A stretch of DNA of 64,000 bases. Origin: JBLHKS01 sp047620505 (GTDB lineage Bacteria; Verrucomicrobiota; Verrucomicrobiia; Verrucomicrobiales; DEV007). Location of the stretch: assembly GCA_047620505.1 (NCBI GenBank), contig JBLHKS010000006.1:35917-99916 (forward strand). Reading direction: 5' to 3'. Below, piece after piece: positions 42,943 through 52,094 of this stretch (positions within the stretch are counted from its first letter, which is position 1; every line of letters starts with the position of its first letter). A program made the position numbers and the translations under genes. The notes beneath the pieces are model-generated. The model ran no database searches. It was given only the letters and a program-made list of their open reading frames with translations, and had not been told where the DNA came from.

Positions 42943-44489
42943 AGCGCGGCGGAGAGAGATTCTACAGAATATGGCTTTGGTAGGACGCCGACGTAACCGC
43001 GATCCCACAAATCTGAGTGGTCTGATCCTTCAAACGAGCCGCTGGTGGCAATGGTGCGAACGTCCGGGTCGAGTCGCTGAATCTCAGCCATCGTTTCATG
43101 ACCATTTTTGCCGCCAGGCAAGGTCATGTCCATCAGCACAGCTGCGACCGGGCTATCCGTGTGCAGCCGCTTTGAATAAAGCTCCAGCGCTTCTTCACCG
43201 CTGATCGCTTCGATAGCGTCATAACCAAGCCGCTTGAGAATCTCGACAGCAACATGGCGAACGAGTTTTTCGTCGTCGACCACGAGGATCGCACCGTCTC
43301 CTTCAAAAACTTTTTCAGGTGGCTCCACTTCAATTGCGGTTGTGAGTTTGCCAGAGGCAGGGAGATAAACGCTGAATTCAGTGCCGACGTCAACCTTTGA
43401 GCGAACTGACATGGTACCGTCATGACGCTGAACGTTCATGTAGCAGGTCGCAAGACCGAGTCCGGTGCCTTCATCCTTTGTTGTAAAGTAGGCGTCGAAA
43501 ATATGATCCAGATTTTCTTTGGCTATGCCAAACCCGCGATCGCGCACGCTGACTTTGACGTAAGCGCCGGGCCGAATGCCGAGTGATGTGTCGTTGTCGA
43601 TTGTGACGTTGTCGCAATTCGCACTGATCAAGCCGCCTGTCGGCATCGCCTGGCAAGCGTTGACGATCAGGTTGTGAAACACTTGAAGAATCTGAGTTTC
43701 ATCCGCCTCAACTGCCCAAAGCGTCGTGGCGACATTGAAATCGCACTTCGTGTTTGAACCCATCGTCGCGAGTCGAGCGGCCTTCTTGACCAGCCGGCCC
43801 AGATCGAGTTCACGACGGCTCGGCGTGGTTCCTTTTGCAAAGCCGAGGAGTAATTTGGTTAGCGCCTCTGCGCTTTCTGCGGCAACGGCGGCATCATCGA
43901 TGTGCTGTCGAATGCTGTCGCGGACGGAAGTGCCGAGACGAGCCAGAGAAAGGCTGCCGATGATCGTCGTCAGAAAATTATTGAAATCGTGCGCAACGCC
44001 GCCGGAGAGCAGCGCCAGAGATTCGAGCCGGCTCTTTTCTTGAAGAGATTCGTCGCTTGGCTGCGGTGCTTCCGGCGTCTCGGGCACGACATTTTCGCGG
44101 AATGTCAGGGTGTAATTCAGTGGCTGGCCGTTTGCGTCTTTCGCGGGGCAGATCGTCCAACGCCCTGTGCGAGTTGATCCGTCCTTACATTGTATCAACT
44201 TTTCCGTTTGAAACGTCCGGTTTTTTTCAGCGACGAGGGGAAGCTTCGTAAGCAATTCGTCAAGCTTTTTGGCTTCGTAAATCAGGCCAACCTGTTGCCC
44301 AACGAGTTCGCTTTCACTGAATCCGGTTATCTCAGCGGCGCGACGATTCGCAAAAAGGATCTGCGGTCCGGGGGCTGACATCGGGGCGGCACCAACGATC
44401 ACAACACCTTCGTCAATCTGACTGAGGGCGATCCGCAGGTGGTGATTGGCGTTTCGAAGCTGAGTCAGTTCCGAATTTGTTGAGGGCAT
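42921..44489 (-). CDS. PAS-histidine kinase-receiver hybrid sensor protein
   Basis: From ATG 44489 this is 522 residues; a TTG extension to 44570 looks unlikely. A PAS domain spans about 15-135 (ILFANRRAAEITGFSESELVGQ). The phospho-acceptor is H167 in SGGVAHDFNN. HATPase motifs follow (NLIVNACQAM, DRGFGI, EGTGLGLA). A C-terminal receiver spans about 400-522 (ILVVDDEKLVRHVA, acceptor in VLMDMTLPGG, PKPYS). There is no membrane segment, so it is a cytosolic sensor. The target is unknown. It is divergent from a sulfatase gene 175 bp away. It contains no palindrome copy. Confidence 0.92.
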   Translation of the reverse strand: MPSTNSELTQLRNANHHLRIALSQIDEGVVIVGAAPMSAPGPQILFANRRAAEITGFSESELVGQQVGLIYEAKKLDELLTKLPLVAEKNRTFQTEKLIQCKDGSTRTGRWTICPAKDANGQPLNYTLTFRENVVPETPEAPQPSDESLQEKSRLESLALLSGGVAHDFNNFLTTIIGSLSLARLGTSVRDSIRQHIDDAAVAAESAEALTKLLLGFAKGTTPSRRELDLGRLVKKAARLATMGSNTKCDFNVATTLWAVEADETQILQVFHNLIVNACQAMPTGGLISANCDNVTIDNDTSLGIRPGAYVKVSVRDRGFGIAKENLDHIFDAYFTTKDEGTGLGLATCYMNVQRHDGTMSVRSKVDVGTEFSVYLPASGKLTTAIEVEPPEKVFEGDGAILVVDDEKLVRHVAVEILKRLGYDAIEAISGEEALELYSKRLHTDSPVAAVLMDMTLPGGKNGHETMAEIQRLDPDVRTIATSGSFEGSDHSDLWDRGYVGVLPKPYSVESLSAALHTALAE

Positions 44490-44664
44490 GGGACGCGAGG
44501 CAGGCGTTTCGACTTTTTGTTCCGTGGGGAGAACGAGGACGATTTTAGGGTGTTTCGTTATTGTTAACAAGTCTTAAATAACAATCAATTTGAATAAATT
44601 CGCCGACGATGAGATTCGAGCTTTCCTCTTGCGGGCGTGCCTTCGATTCGCTTCCCTGCCGGTA

Positions 44665-46128
44665 ATGAAATTTTTGACTGCGATTTTCGCCTTCACTCTC
44701 GCCTCAGCAGCTGCTGGCGCGGATGCCAAAACAAACTTCGTTTTCTTCCTGGTCGATGATCTCGGTTTTATGGATGTCGGGTTCAATAATCCGGATACTT
44801 TTTACGAAACGCCAAACTGCGATCGACTCGCTCGCGAAGGGATGATCTTGAGCGATGCCTACGCGGCTTGTCAGGTTTGCAGCCCGACGCGTTCGAGCAT
44901 CATGTGCGGAAAATATCCGGCGCGGACCGACGCGACGAATTTTTTCAGCGGAAAGCGCGGCGGTCGATTTCAATCGGCGGAGATGGTCGACCGGATGGCG
45001 CTGGAGGAAGTTACGATTGCCGAGGCGCTGAAGGAAGGCGGCTACACGACTTGTTTCGCCGGAAAATGGCATTTGGGGCCCGAAGGTTTCTGGCCAACGG
45101 ATCAGGGCTTCGACTACAATTTTGGAGGTGGCTCGAACGGGTTGCCGCGCAGCTATTTTGAGCCTTACAAGAATGTTGAGAATCTCTCACCTCGCAAGGA
45201 AGGCGATTACCTGACCAAGAGACTCGCCGACGAGTCTTGCGGATTTCTGGAAGCTGCTGAAGATCAGCCGTTTCTGCTTTACCTGGCTTTTTACAATGTC
45301 CACACGCCGTTACAGGCCCCCAAAAACCTCGTTGAGAAATACAAAGTGAAGGCCGAAAAACTGGGTCTGACGGATGAAGCGGGTCGGTTCGATTCGAAGC
45401 GGGAACGGCAGGTCTGGCCGGACACGAAGCAGCCTCGCAAGGTGCGAATTCGGCAGGATCACGCGGTTTACGCGGCGATGATGGAGTCGATGGACAATGC
45501 AGTTGGTCAGGTCGCGGCGAAGCTGGATGAACTCGGCTTGAGCGACGACACGGCGATCTTTTTCATGTCCGACAACGGCGGCTTGTCGACGAGTGAGGGG
45601 CTCCCGACTTCAAACCTCCCGTTGCGCGGCGGCAAGGGTTGGATGTACGAAGGCGGCGTGCGCGAACCGGTGTTCGTGAAGTGGCCTGGCGTGACGAAGC
45701 CCGGTAGCAGCTGCTCGCATCCGGTCATCAGCACCGATTTTTTTCCGACGATTCTGGAGATGGCTGGGCTCCCGGCCAAACCTGAGCAGCACGTCGACGG
45801 CGTGAGTTTCGCGGCGCTGTTGCGGGATCCTGAAGCAAAATTGGATCGAGACGCGATTTTCTGGCACTATCCGCATTATGCGAATCAGGGTGGCATTCCG
45901 GCTAGCGCGGTGCGAATGGGCGATCTCAAGTTGATCCAGGATCTGGAAACCGGCGATGATGAGCTTTACGACTTGAGCGCCGATCTAGCAGAACAAAAAA
46001 ATGTCGCCGCACAACATCCTGAGAAAGTTGAGGCAATGCGCAAGCGACTTCGCGATTGGAGAACCGAAGTCGATGCAAAAATGTTGCGCCCGAACCCGAA
46101 GACGGGCGAGGCTCCGCCTGAATTGTAG
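44665..46128 (+). CDS. Secreted sulfatase (FGly-dependent)
   Basis: From ATG 44665 (MKFLTAIFAF) this is 487 residues with a signal peptide to about residue 19; SAAAGA in it is encoded by the perfect palindrome copy at 44705. Metal ligands are in FFLVDDLGF (D31-D32) and the formylglycine cysteine is C72 in CSPTRSSIMCGKYPAR. GKWHLGPEGFWPTDQGFDYNFGG is typical of the family. It would remove sulfate from glycans outside the cytoplasm. It lies 9 bp before a GNAT gene on the same strand. Confidence 0.93.
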   Translation: MKFLTAIFAFTLASAAAGADAKTNFVFFLVDDLGFMDVGFNNPDTFYETPNCDRLAREGMILSDAYAACQVCSPTRSSIMCGKYPARTDATNFFSGKRGGRFQSAEMVDRMALEEVTIAEALKEGGYTTCFAGKWHLGPEGFWPTDQGFDYNFGGGSNGLPRSYFEPYKNVENLSPRKEGDYLTKRLADESCGFLEAAEDQPFLLYLAFYNVHTPLQAPKNLVEKYKVKAEKLGLTDEAGRFDSKRERQVWPDTKQPRKVRIRQDHAVYAAMMESMDNAVGQVAAKLDELGLSDDTAIFFMSDNGGLSTSEGLPTSNLPLRGGKGWMYEGGVREPVFVKWPGVTKPGSSCSHPVISTDFFPTILEMAGLPAKPEQHVDGVSFAALLRDPEAKLDRDAIFWHYPHYANQGGIPASAVRMGDLKLIQDLETGDDELYDLSADLAEQKNVAAQHPEKVEAMRKRLRDWRTEVDAKMLRPNPKTGEAPPEL

Positions 46129-46137
46129 AAAATCAGC

Positions 46138-46680
46138 ATGCTAAGAACCGGTATTGTCATTTCGATTCGTCAGGCTCAGCCGCTGGATGCGGAGGAGATC
46201 TGGGCGCTTTTTCGCGAAGTGATAAAAGAGGGTGAAAGCTACTATCTAGACGATTCGGCTACCGAAGAAGAAGGCCGGGATTTCTGGATGGGCGAGGACA
46301 AGACGACTTACGTGGCGGTGGATGCTGAAGACCGGGTTGTGGGTGCTTACGTGATTCGGCAGAACGAAATCGGCCGTGGTTCCCACCTGGCGAATGTTTC
46401 TTACATGGTCGCGCCAGAAGTTCGAGGGGAGGGGATCGGTCGAGCGCTTTGTGCGGATTCGATCGCCGAAACGCAGCGTCAGGGCTATCGCGGGATCATT
46501 TTCGACTGCGTCGTGGCGACGAATCTCAGGGCGGTTGAAGCCTGGCGGATGATGGGATTCGAAATCGTCGGAATGGTCCCGAATGCGTTCCTTCACAAGT
46601 CGAAGGGTTACGTAAATATCTATATTATGTATAAAGCGCTGGGCGAAGCGGCGGACGACTCCGAGAGCGGTTCACCGTAG
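46138..46680 (+). CDS. GNAT family N-acetyltransferase
   Basis: This is 180 residues. VSYMVAPEVRGEGIGRALCADSIAE is the acetyl-CoA-binding motif A, and VATNLRAVEAWRMMGFEIVGMVPNAF matches the following strand-helix seen in phosphinothricin/MarR-like GNAT proteins. The substrate is unknown. It follows the sulfatase gene by 9 bp and overlaps the convergent FAD protein by 9 bp. Confidence 0.88.
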   Translation: MLRTGIVISIRQAQPLDAEEIWALFREVIKEGESYYLDDSATEEEGRDFWMGEDKTTYVAVDAEDRVVGAYVIRQNEIGRGSHLANVSYMVAPEVRGEGIGRALCADSIAETQRQGYRGIIFDCVVATNLRAVEAWRMMGFEIVGMVPNAFLHKSKGYVNIYIMYKALGEAADDSESGSP

Positions 46681-48126
46681 TCTTTTGGCGGCTGCTTTGG
46701 CGGCGTGAAATCCGCATTGGCCGTGAACTCCCGCGCCGGGTGGCGTGGATGCTGAGCAGATGAAAATATCGCTCGCTGGAGTCGTGTAGGGATTCAATCG
46801 AGCGACAGGGCGAGTGAAAAGCTGCCGTAAATCGGCAACGCCGCCGACGACATCGCCGCCAATATAATTCGAGTTGTAAGCCTGCATCTGGGCGGTCGAA
46901 AATGTGTGGCGCGCGAGAACGCAGTCGCGGAACCCAGGCGCAAAGCGTTCGATTTGCGACTCGACCGCCTCTAACATGTTTTCCTCGGATCCGTTCGGTA
47001 CATGGCAATAGGCCCAGGCGACGTGTTTTCCATCAGGCGCGCGGCTCGGATCGAAATTCGTCGGTTGCGCGAGAATCAAGAACGGCTTTTCCGAGTTGCG
47101 ACCGCTCCAGGGCGCGGCTTCGGCTTCAGCGACCTCGTCGAAAGTCCCACCGACGTGGACGGTCCCGGCTTCGGCGCACTCGGCGTTTCGCCAGGGGATC
47201 GGGCTGTTCAGCGCCCAGTCGACTTTGAAAACTCCAGGGCCGAAGCGGTATTTGTCGAGCTTTTTTCGGTAACCCGCAGGCAGCCGATCTCCACAGATCT
47301 GGCCCATCGCCGTTGGCGACGTGTCGAAAAGATAGGCCTTGGCTTTCGGCAGCTGCTCGATGGAATCGACAGGACGGCTGCAGACAACTTCGCCGCCGTG
47401 GCTTTGCAGAATCGAGACCATCGCCTCGGCAATTTTTCCCGATCCGCCTTTGGCGACTGGCCAGCCAACATGATGAGCCGTGACCGTCAGCATCAGCCCG
47501 ATCGCCGCGGTTGCGGTGTCTTCGAGCCGTTGAACCGAGTGAGCCGCATGGCCGGAAAAAAGGGCGCGCGCTTCTTCGGTCTTGAAATTTGAATGCGCGA
47601 AACCTCGGGCGCTTCGGAGAGCTTTGAGGCCGAACCGAGCCATCGCAAATGGGTAACGTGGAAAGCTGATCGGCCCCAGCAGCTGCTGGTAAAGTTTCGG
47701 CGCGGATTTAACGAGCGGCTCGAAGATCCGGCGATAAGATTTGCCGTCCTTGAGCCCCAGTCGCTCGGCCGTCGCGGCGATCTCGCGCTCCTGAATCACG
47801 GCGCGATCACCATCGATCGGTTGGGCCGCCGGGAAGCGAGGCTGAATCCATTCGCAGCCGTGTTCCGCGAGCGGCAACGACGACATGAACGGCGACGCTA
47901 CGCCCATCGGGTGGATTGCCGAACAGACATCGTGGACGAAGCCAGGTTCGGTCAATTCAAGCGATCGCGTCCCGCCGCCGGGCGTGTCTTTTGCCTCGAT
48001 GACGAGGACCGACGCGCCTTTTCGAGCCAGCTCGATCGCCGCCGCGAGCCCGTTCGGGCCCGATCCGATCACGACGGCGTCGTACTCGCTTTTGGCAGGC
48101 GAATCTGAAAAATTCTCAGCCGCCAA
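46672..48126 (-). CDS. Phytoene-desaturase-like FAD/NAD(P) oxidoreductase
   Basis: The Rossmann motif YDAVVIGSGPNGLAAAIELARKGASVLVIEA begins about 15 residues after a TTG at 48126, which lies 2 nt after the stop of the metallopeptidase gene; an ATG at 48198 would overlap that gene by 71 bp. With the TTG it has 484 residues. The CrtI/PYROXD2-like fold is further shown by GGTRSLELTEPGFVHDVCSAIHP near the N-terminus and CSASTPPGAGVHGQCGFHAAKAA at the end. Carotenoid or related lipid oxidation is possible; no crt neighbours are seen. It holds a perfect copy at 47677 (YQQLLGP) and a weak copy at 47347. Confidence 0.82.
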   Translation of the reverse strand: MAAENFSDSPAKSEYDAVVIGSGPNGLAAAIELARKGASVLVIEAKDTPGGGTRSLELTEPGFVHDVCSAIHPMGVASPFMSSLPLAEHGCEWIQPRFPAAQPIDGDRAVIQEREIAATAERLGLKDGKSYRRIFEPLVKSAPKLYQQLLGPISFPRYPFAMARFGLKALRSARGFAHSNFKTEEARALFSGHAAHSVQRLEDTATAAIGLMLTVTAHHVGWPVAKGGSGKIAEAMVSILQSHGGEVVCSRPVDSIEQLPKAKAYLFDTSPTAMGQICGDRLPAGYRKKLDKYRFGPGVFKVDWALNSPIPWRNAECAEAGTVHVGGTFDEVAEAEAAPWSGRNSEKPFLILAQPTNFDPSRAPDGKHVAWAYCHVPNGSEENMLEAVESQIERFAPGFRDCVLARHTFSTAQMQAYNSNYIGGDVVGGVADLRQLFTRPVARLNPYTTPASDIFICSASTPPGAGVHGQCGFHAAKAAAKRLR

Positions 48127-48127
48127 T

Positions 48128-48817
48128 TCAGCGTCGGTTGAGGAGCTGCATGATCCAGTAGGCGAGCTGGGCGACCGATGCCAAGGCTGCAACGACATAG
48201 GTCATTGCCGCCGCATTGAGCGCGTCCTTCGCCATCTGTTGTTGCTGACCGAATGCGATGCCGGATTTGTCGAGCCAAACGAGGGCGCGCTTGCTCGCGT
48301 CGAATTCAACCGGAAGCGTGACCAGGGCAAAGATCGTAGTCGCGCCGAAAAGGCAGACTCCGACGATCGCGATGGGCATGCCGAGTGGATTTTTCATCGC
48401 CAGAAGAATGATGCCGGCGATCAGGACGAACTGTAGAAATTTGGATGCGAAGCCGACAATGGGAACGAGGGCGGATCGCATCTTCAACGGGCCGTAAGCT
48501 TTGGCGTGCTGGACCGCGTGACCGCATTCGTGAGCCGCAACGGCTGCCGCTGCGAGCGTCCGCTGATGATAAACGGATTCGCTCAAATTGACGGTCTTTT
48601 TCAGCGGATGATAGTGGTCGGTCAACTGGCCGGGAACTTCGGTGACCTGGACATCATGAATGCCGTTCTCCGAGAGCATCCGCTCGGCAATTTCCTTGCC
48701 AGACATGTTCATCGGGACGCGAGAATAAAGGGCAAACTTGCGCTTAAGCCGCGAACTGACAATCCAGCTGAGCAGCATGCAAACTCCAAGGATTATGAGA
48801 TATCTGATATCGTACAT
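48128..48817 (-). CDS. Membrane zinc metallopeptidase (YugP/Zn_peptidase_2 family)
   Basis: This is 229 residues. An N-terminal helix at 3-20 is followed by a soluble segment with the zincin motif HECGH at residues 96-100 (AAVAAHECGHAVQHA). Two or three more helices follow (FVLIAGIILLAM, MPIAIVGVCLFGATTIFALVTL, TYVVAALASVAQLAYWI). VEFDASKRAL supplies the usual third-ligand region. The role of YugP-type proteins is unknown, probably envelope proteolysis. It is immediately upstream of the FAD oxidoreductase with almost no gap. Confidence 0.9.
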   Translation of the reverse strand: MYDIRYLIILGVCMLLSWIVSSRLKRKFALYSRVPMNMSGKEIAERMLSENGIHDVQVTEVPGQLTDHYHPLKKTVNLSESVYHQRTLAAAAVAAHECGHAVQHAKAYGPLKMRSALVPIVGFASKFLQFVLIAGIILLAMKNPLGMPIAIVGVCLFGATTIFALVTLPVEFDASKRALVWLDKSGIAFGQQQQMAKDALNAAAMTYVVAALASVAQLAYWIMQLLNRR

Positions 48818-48919
48818 GGCGGGATTGTATTCGAGAATTGTATCGGCGCGAGCGGATCAGTTTGTTTTTCCAATGTCTGAAGACTGGGTTCTTAGCTTTG
48901 AGTTTTGAGCCAAATTCGA

Positions 48920-49189
48920 TCAGCCCGCGCGATCGGCAGGGGTGATTTCGATGATCTTCAGATGCTGGTCGGCGACATCTTCCCAGAATTTTATTGCGAA
49001 GGTGCCAGATACGTGGACGCCGAGCTGCCTGCCGATTTGATCGGACTTGAAATAATCCACGTGGGCTGTGGGGAACGCAGCGATTTCTCGGAATTTCGAA
49101 AGCAACTGCTCTTGCTCGCGGCGCTTTCGAGAGCGCACAAATTCGCTTACCTCAATTTCAAGAAACAGCCTGTAGTCACTGCCCGCCAT
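48920..49189 (-). CDS. RelE/ParE-like toxin of a toxin-antitoxin pair
   Basis: From ATG 49189 this is 89 residues (MAGSDYRLFLEIEVSEFVRSRKRREQEQLL), a basic small protein with the strand-helix-helix opening of RelE/ParE toxins. It overlaps the preceding small acidic gene by 14 bp, the usual antitoxin-first arrangement. RelE-type toxins cut mRNA at the ribosome and ParE-type toxins poison gyrase; the sequence does not decide between them. Confidence 0.7.
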   Translation of the reverse strand: MAGSDYRLFLEIEVSEFVRSRKRREQEQLLSKFREIAAFPTAHVDYFKSDQIGRQLGVHVSGTFAIKFWEDVADQHLKIIEITPADRAG

Positions 49190-49382
49190 TCGATATTCCG
49201 AGTTCCTTCTCCAAGTCCTCGATCGGGATCCAACGCTCTGGTGAATCCAGCTTCTCGGCAAGTCGCCTCGCACTGTCCGGATCATCCTCAGAAGCCTGAA
49301 TGCTAGCCAGAATCGCCATCAGTTTTCGCCGATGTACTGGGTCCAAGGCAACCGCCTCGCGTTTGAGAGAATCGAAACTCAT
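49176..49382 (-). CDS. Antitoxin / addiction-module component
   Basis: ATG 49382 gives 68 residues (MSFDSLKREAVALDPVHRRKLMAIL), acidic overall. The SLKREAVALDPVHRRKLMAxLxxS pattern resembles the addiction-module antitoxin family whose members begin with a short helix and end in a negatively charged tail. It overlaps the toxin gene downstream. The longer frame up to 49430 would overlap the oxidoreductase gene and is less likely. Confidence 0.7.
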   Translation of the reverse strand: MSFDSLKREAVALDPVHRRKLMAILASIQASEDDPDSARRLAEKLDSPERWIPIEDLEKELGISNGGQ

Positions 49383-49411
49383 CCCTATTTGTCGCACACG
49401 AATCGCGAGAA

Positions 49412-50797
49412 TCAAACGTCGACTTCCCATCCCTTGCGGTAATCACGCTTGATGATTTTCTGCAATTCCGGTCGGCCTTTGACCAGCAGATGCTCGTTGT
49501 CCCACTCGAGTTTTTCGCCCGGGACGCGCTGAGCGAGGCAGCCTAGCAGAACCATTTCTGTGAACGGTCCGGAGTGGCCGAAATGCGATTCGGCCTGGTC
49601 GATTTTTCCGTGAATCGCGTCCTGCCACTCGGCGTACGGATTCTGATCACGAGCGCGCGGTAGGCTGACTTCGGGCCAGTCGAAACCATCGAGTTTCGCG
49701 CTTGGAAGCACAATCCACTTGTCGGTGTGGAAGTAGCCGAAGAAGAGCGTGCCGAATTCGCCGACGACAGCGGTGTCGTACTTGTTGAAGTCGATTCCCT
49801 GAAGCAAATCATCGTTCGGCCGGTTCATTTCACCGCGCTTGAGGCCCCAGGAATCGCGGAGAAACTCGGCTCCCTTCTGGCCATCGTACCAGACGTATTT
49901 CAGGCCTTCGGCGAACTCGTAAGTCACCGTCGAGTTGATCGGTGCGGAAAATTCACTGCCACCCTCCGCCTCCGCGTGAATCGTTTTCGGCGGTCCCGGC
50001 TGAGTTGCCGCGTAAGACATAGCCATGAGATGGCAGGCCATGTCGCCGAGCGCGCCGGTGCCAAAATTCCACCAACCACGCCAATTGAAGGGCGCAATTT
50101 TGTTGTGGTAGTCGACGAAAGGCGCGGGGCCGATCCACTGCTCCCAGTCCATCCATTCGGGCACAGGTTGTGGGTCAGGCGGCGTTTGGAATCCCTGTGG
50201 CCAGATCGGGCGATCAGTCCAAACGTGGACTTCTTTGATTTTGCCGATCGCACCGGCGCGCAGAATTTCGATGCAGCGGCGCATCCCGTCATTCGCCTGG
50301 CCCTGGTTGCCCATCTGGGTTTTGACGCCGTGTTTCGCGGCGAGCTCGGCCAGCTTGCGGGCTTCCCAGATTCCGTGAGTTAGCGGCTTCTGACAATAGA
50401 CGTGCTTGCCTTTCATCACCGCGGCTGAGGCGGCGTGGAAATGATGATGATCGGGCGGCGTGACCGTGACCGCATCGATCTTGTCGTCGAGATCGTCGAG
50501 CATCTCGCGGTAGTCCGTGTAGAACTTCGCGTCCGGAAACTTGTCTCGGGTCGCGAGGAGGTTTTTCGCGTGACCACCGATCTCAGGGACCTTCTTGACG
50601 TCCGCGACATCGACCAGGCCAACGACTTCAAAACCGACCTTGGAAGACTCGCCGATATCGACTGCGCCTTTTCCGGCCGTGCCGACACCCGCGAGGGCGA
50701 TTCGATCATTCGCGCCGAAAACGCGGCTTGGAACTACTTGAAATCCGAATGCGGCCGCTCCAGCAGCTGCTGACTTTGCAAATTCACGTCGCTTCAT
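49412..50797 (-). CDS. TAT-exported Gfo/Idh/MocA oxidoreductase
   Basis: From ATG 50797 this is 461 residues with a twin-arginine signal MKRREFAKSAAAGAAAFGFQ; SAAAGA is encoded by the perfect palindrome copy at 50761. IALAGVGTAGKGAVDIG binds the dinucleotide, CQKPLTHG replaces the usual EKP, and WNFGTGALGDMACHLMAM is the substrate-site region common in exported planctomycetal and verrucomicrobial members. Folded export with bound cofactor suggests periplasmic glycoside oxidation, compatible with the DUF1080 protein in this window. The frame upstream to 50887 is not needed. Confidence 0.9.
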   Translation of the reverse strand: MKRREFAKSAAAGAAAFGFQVVPSRVFGANDRIALAGVGTAGKGAVDIGESSKVGFEVVGLVDVADVKKVPEIGGHAKNLLATRDKFPDAKFYTDYREMLDDLDDKIDAVTVTPPDHHHFHAASAAVMKGKHVYCQKPLTHGIWEARKLAELAAKHGVKTQMGNQGQANDGMRRCIEILRAGAIGKIKEVHVWTDRPIWPQGFQTPPDPQPVPEWMDWEQWIGPAPFVDYHNKIAPFNWRGWWNFGTGALGDMACHLMAMSYAATQPGPPKTIHAEAEGGSEFSAPINSTVTYEFAEGLKYVWYDGQKGAEFLRDSWGLKRGEMNRPNDDLLQGIDFNKYDTAVVGEFGTLFFGYFHTDKWIVLPSAKLDGFDWPEVSLPRARDQNPYAEWQDAIHGKIDQAESHFGHSGPFTEMVLLGCLAQRVPGEKLEWDNEHLLVKGRPELQKIIKRDYRKGWEVDV

Positions 50798-50915
50798 TCC
50801 GTAAGCGGACGGCACGAGTCCTATCGGCGTCAAATGGAATGATGAAATTCGCGCGGGTGCCGGAACCGCTGCTCGGGACGAGACCACGCGGTGCGAAAGC
50901 TATTTCAGAGCAAAT

Positions 50916-52094
50916 TCACCAATCTCCGACGCTCCCATCCGCGTAGAAAACTCGCGGAATTTCTTCCTTCGTCGGCGGGTGCTTCGCGATCTCAGATTCG
51001 TTCAACTCAATCCCTAAGCCGGGTTTTGTGTTAGGTCGGACGATCCGGCCCTCGCGTTCCATCGTCCAACCCTCGTTGATGATGTCGTTTCGCCAGGGGA
51101 CGTCGGCGTGGACGGTTTCACAAATGATGTAGCTCGATTGCGAGAAGCCGAATTCGAGCGATGCGGCGGTCGAAACGGGGCCTTGCGGGTTGTGCGGGGC
51201 GAGCGCGATCCGGTAGGCGTCGGCGAGGGCGGCGATTCGTCGGGCTTCGCTCAAGCCGCCGCAATGCGTGATGTCGAGTTGGCAGATCTCGCAGGCGCGG
51301 GCGGCAAAAAGATCGCGGAAAGCGGCGGAATTCGTGACGCGTTCGCCAGTCGCGATCGGGGTCGAAACGGCAGCGTTGATCATCGCGAGTCCGTCGGCGC
51401 TTTCGGGCCAGCAGGGCTCTTCGAGAAAATATAGGCCGTAGGGCTCGAGCGCTTTGGCGAATTGCAGGCCCATCGCAGGCGACGGTCGAGCATGGCAGTC
51501 AACCATGATGTCGATGTCTTCGCCAACGGCTTCGCGCATCGCGGCGACGCAGGCTTCGGCGGCGCGGATCGGTTTTAGGCCTTCGATCGGCGCGGTTGCA
51601 GGGACGGCCATCGATTTGAAAGCGGTGTAGCCGTCCTCGACCGCCTGACTCGCGAGATCAGCGAATCGCTTGGCCTCGTCGACCGACGTTTCGTAGAAAT
51701 CTTCGAGTTTTCCGCCGCCGAGATGACAGTAGGTCCTGACAAAATCACGAACTGGGCCTCCCCAGAGTTGTGAGCAGGGAAGGTTGGCGACTTTTCCAAG
51801 AATATCCCAGAGCGCGAGGTCGATCCCGGCGATCGCGGTCGCGCGAACGACACCGTGGCCATGCCAGAAGTGTTGGCGATGCATCATTTGCCAGAGATGC
51901 TCGACCCGACGCGGGTCTTCGCCGACGACCAGCTCAGAGATGTCTTCGATCGAGCCGAGAACGCCGCGTGTGTGATTTTCGAGCGTCGCTTCGCCCCAGC
52001 CGTAGAGGCCTGGTTGATCGGTCAGGACTTTGACGAAAATCCAGTTCCGCATCCGCGCATCGCAGACGTGGGTTTCGATTTTCGTGATTTTCAT
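50916..52094 (-). CDS. Mandelate racemase / galactonate dehydratase-like enolase superfamily enzyme
   Basis: This is 392 residues. MKITKIETHV is the typical capping-domain start, and HGHGVVRATAIAGIDLALWDI links to the barrel. Metal ligands are D199 (MVDCHA), E225 (LEEPCW) and E251 (TGERV); LAPHNPQGPVSTAASL carries the catalytic histidine. This points to acid-sugar dehydratases such as D-galactonate dehydratase. The ATG overlaps the stop of the upstream coiled-coil gene (ATGA). There is no palindrome copy. Confidence 0.87.
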   Translation of the reverse strand: MKITKIETHVCDARMRNWIFVKVLTDQPGLYGWGEATLENHTRGVLGSIEDISELVVGEDPRRVEHLWQMMHRQHFWHGHGVVRATAIAGIDLALWDILGKVANLPCSQLWGGPVRDFVRTYCHLGGGKLEDFYETSVDEAKRFADLASQAVEDGYTAFKSMAVPATAPIEGLKPIRAAEACVAAMREAVGEDIDIMVDCHARPSPAMGLQFAKALEPYGLYFLEEPCWPESADGLAMINAAVSTPIATGERVTNSAAFRDLFAARACEICQLDITHCGGLSEARRIAALADAYRIALAPHNPQGPVSTAASLEFGFSQSSYIICETVHADVPWRNDIINEGWTMEREGRIVRPNTKPGLGIELNESEIAKHPPTKEEIPRVFYADGSVGDW

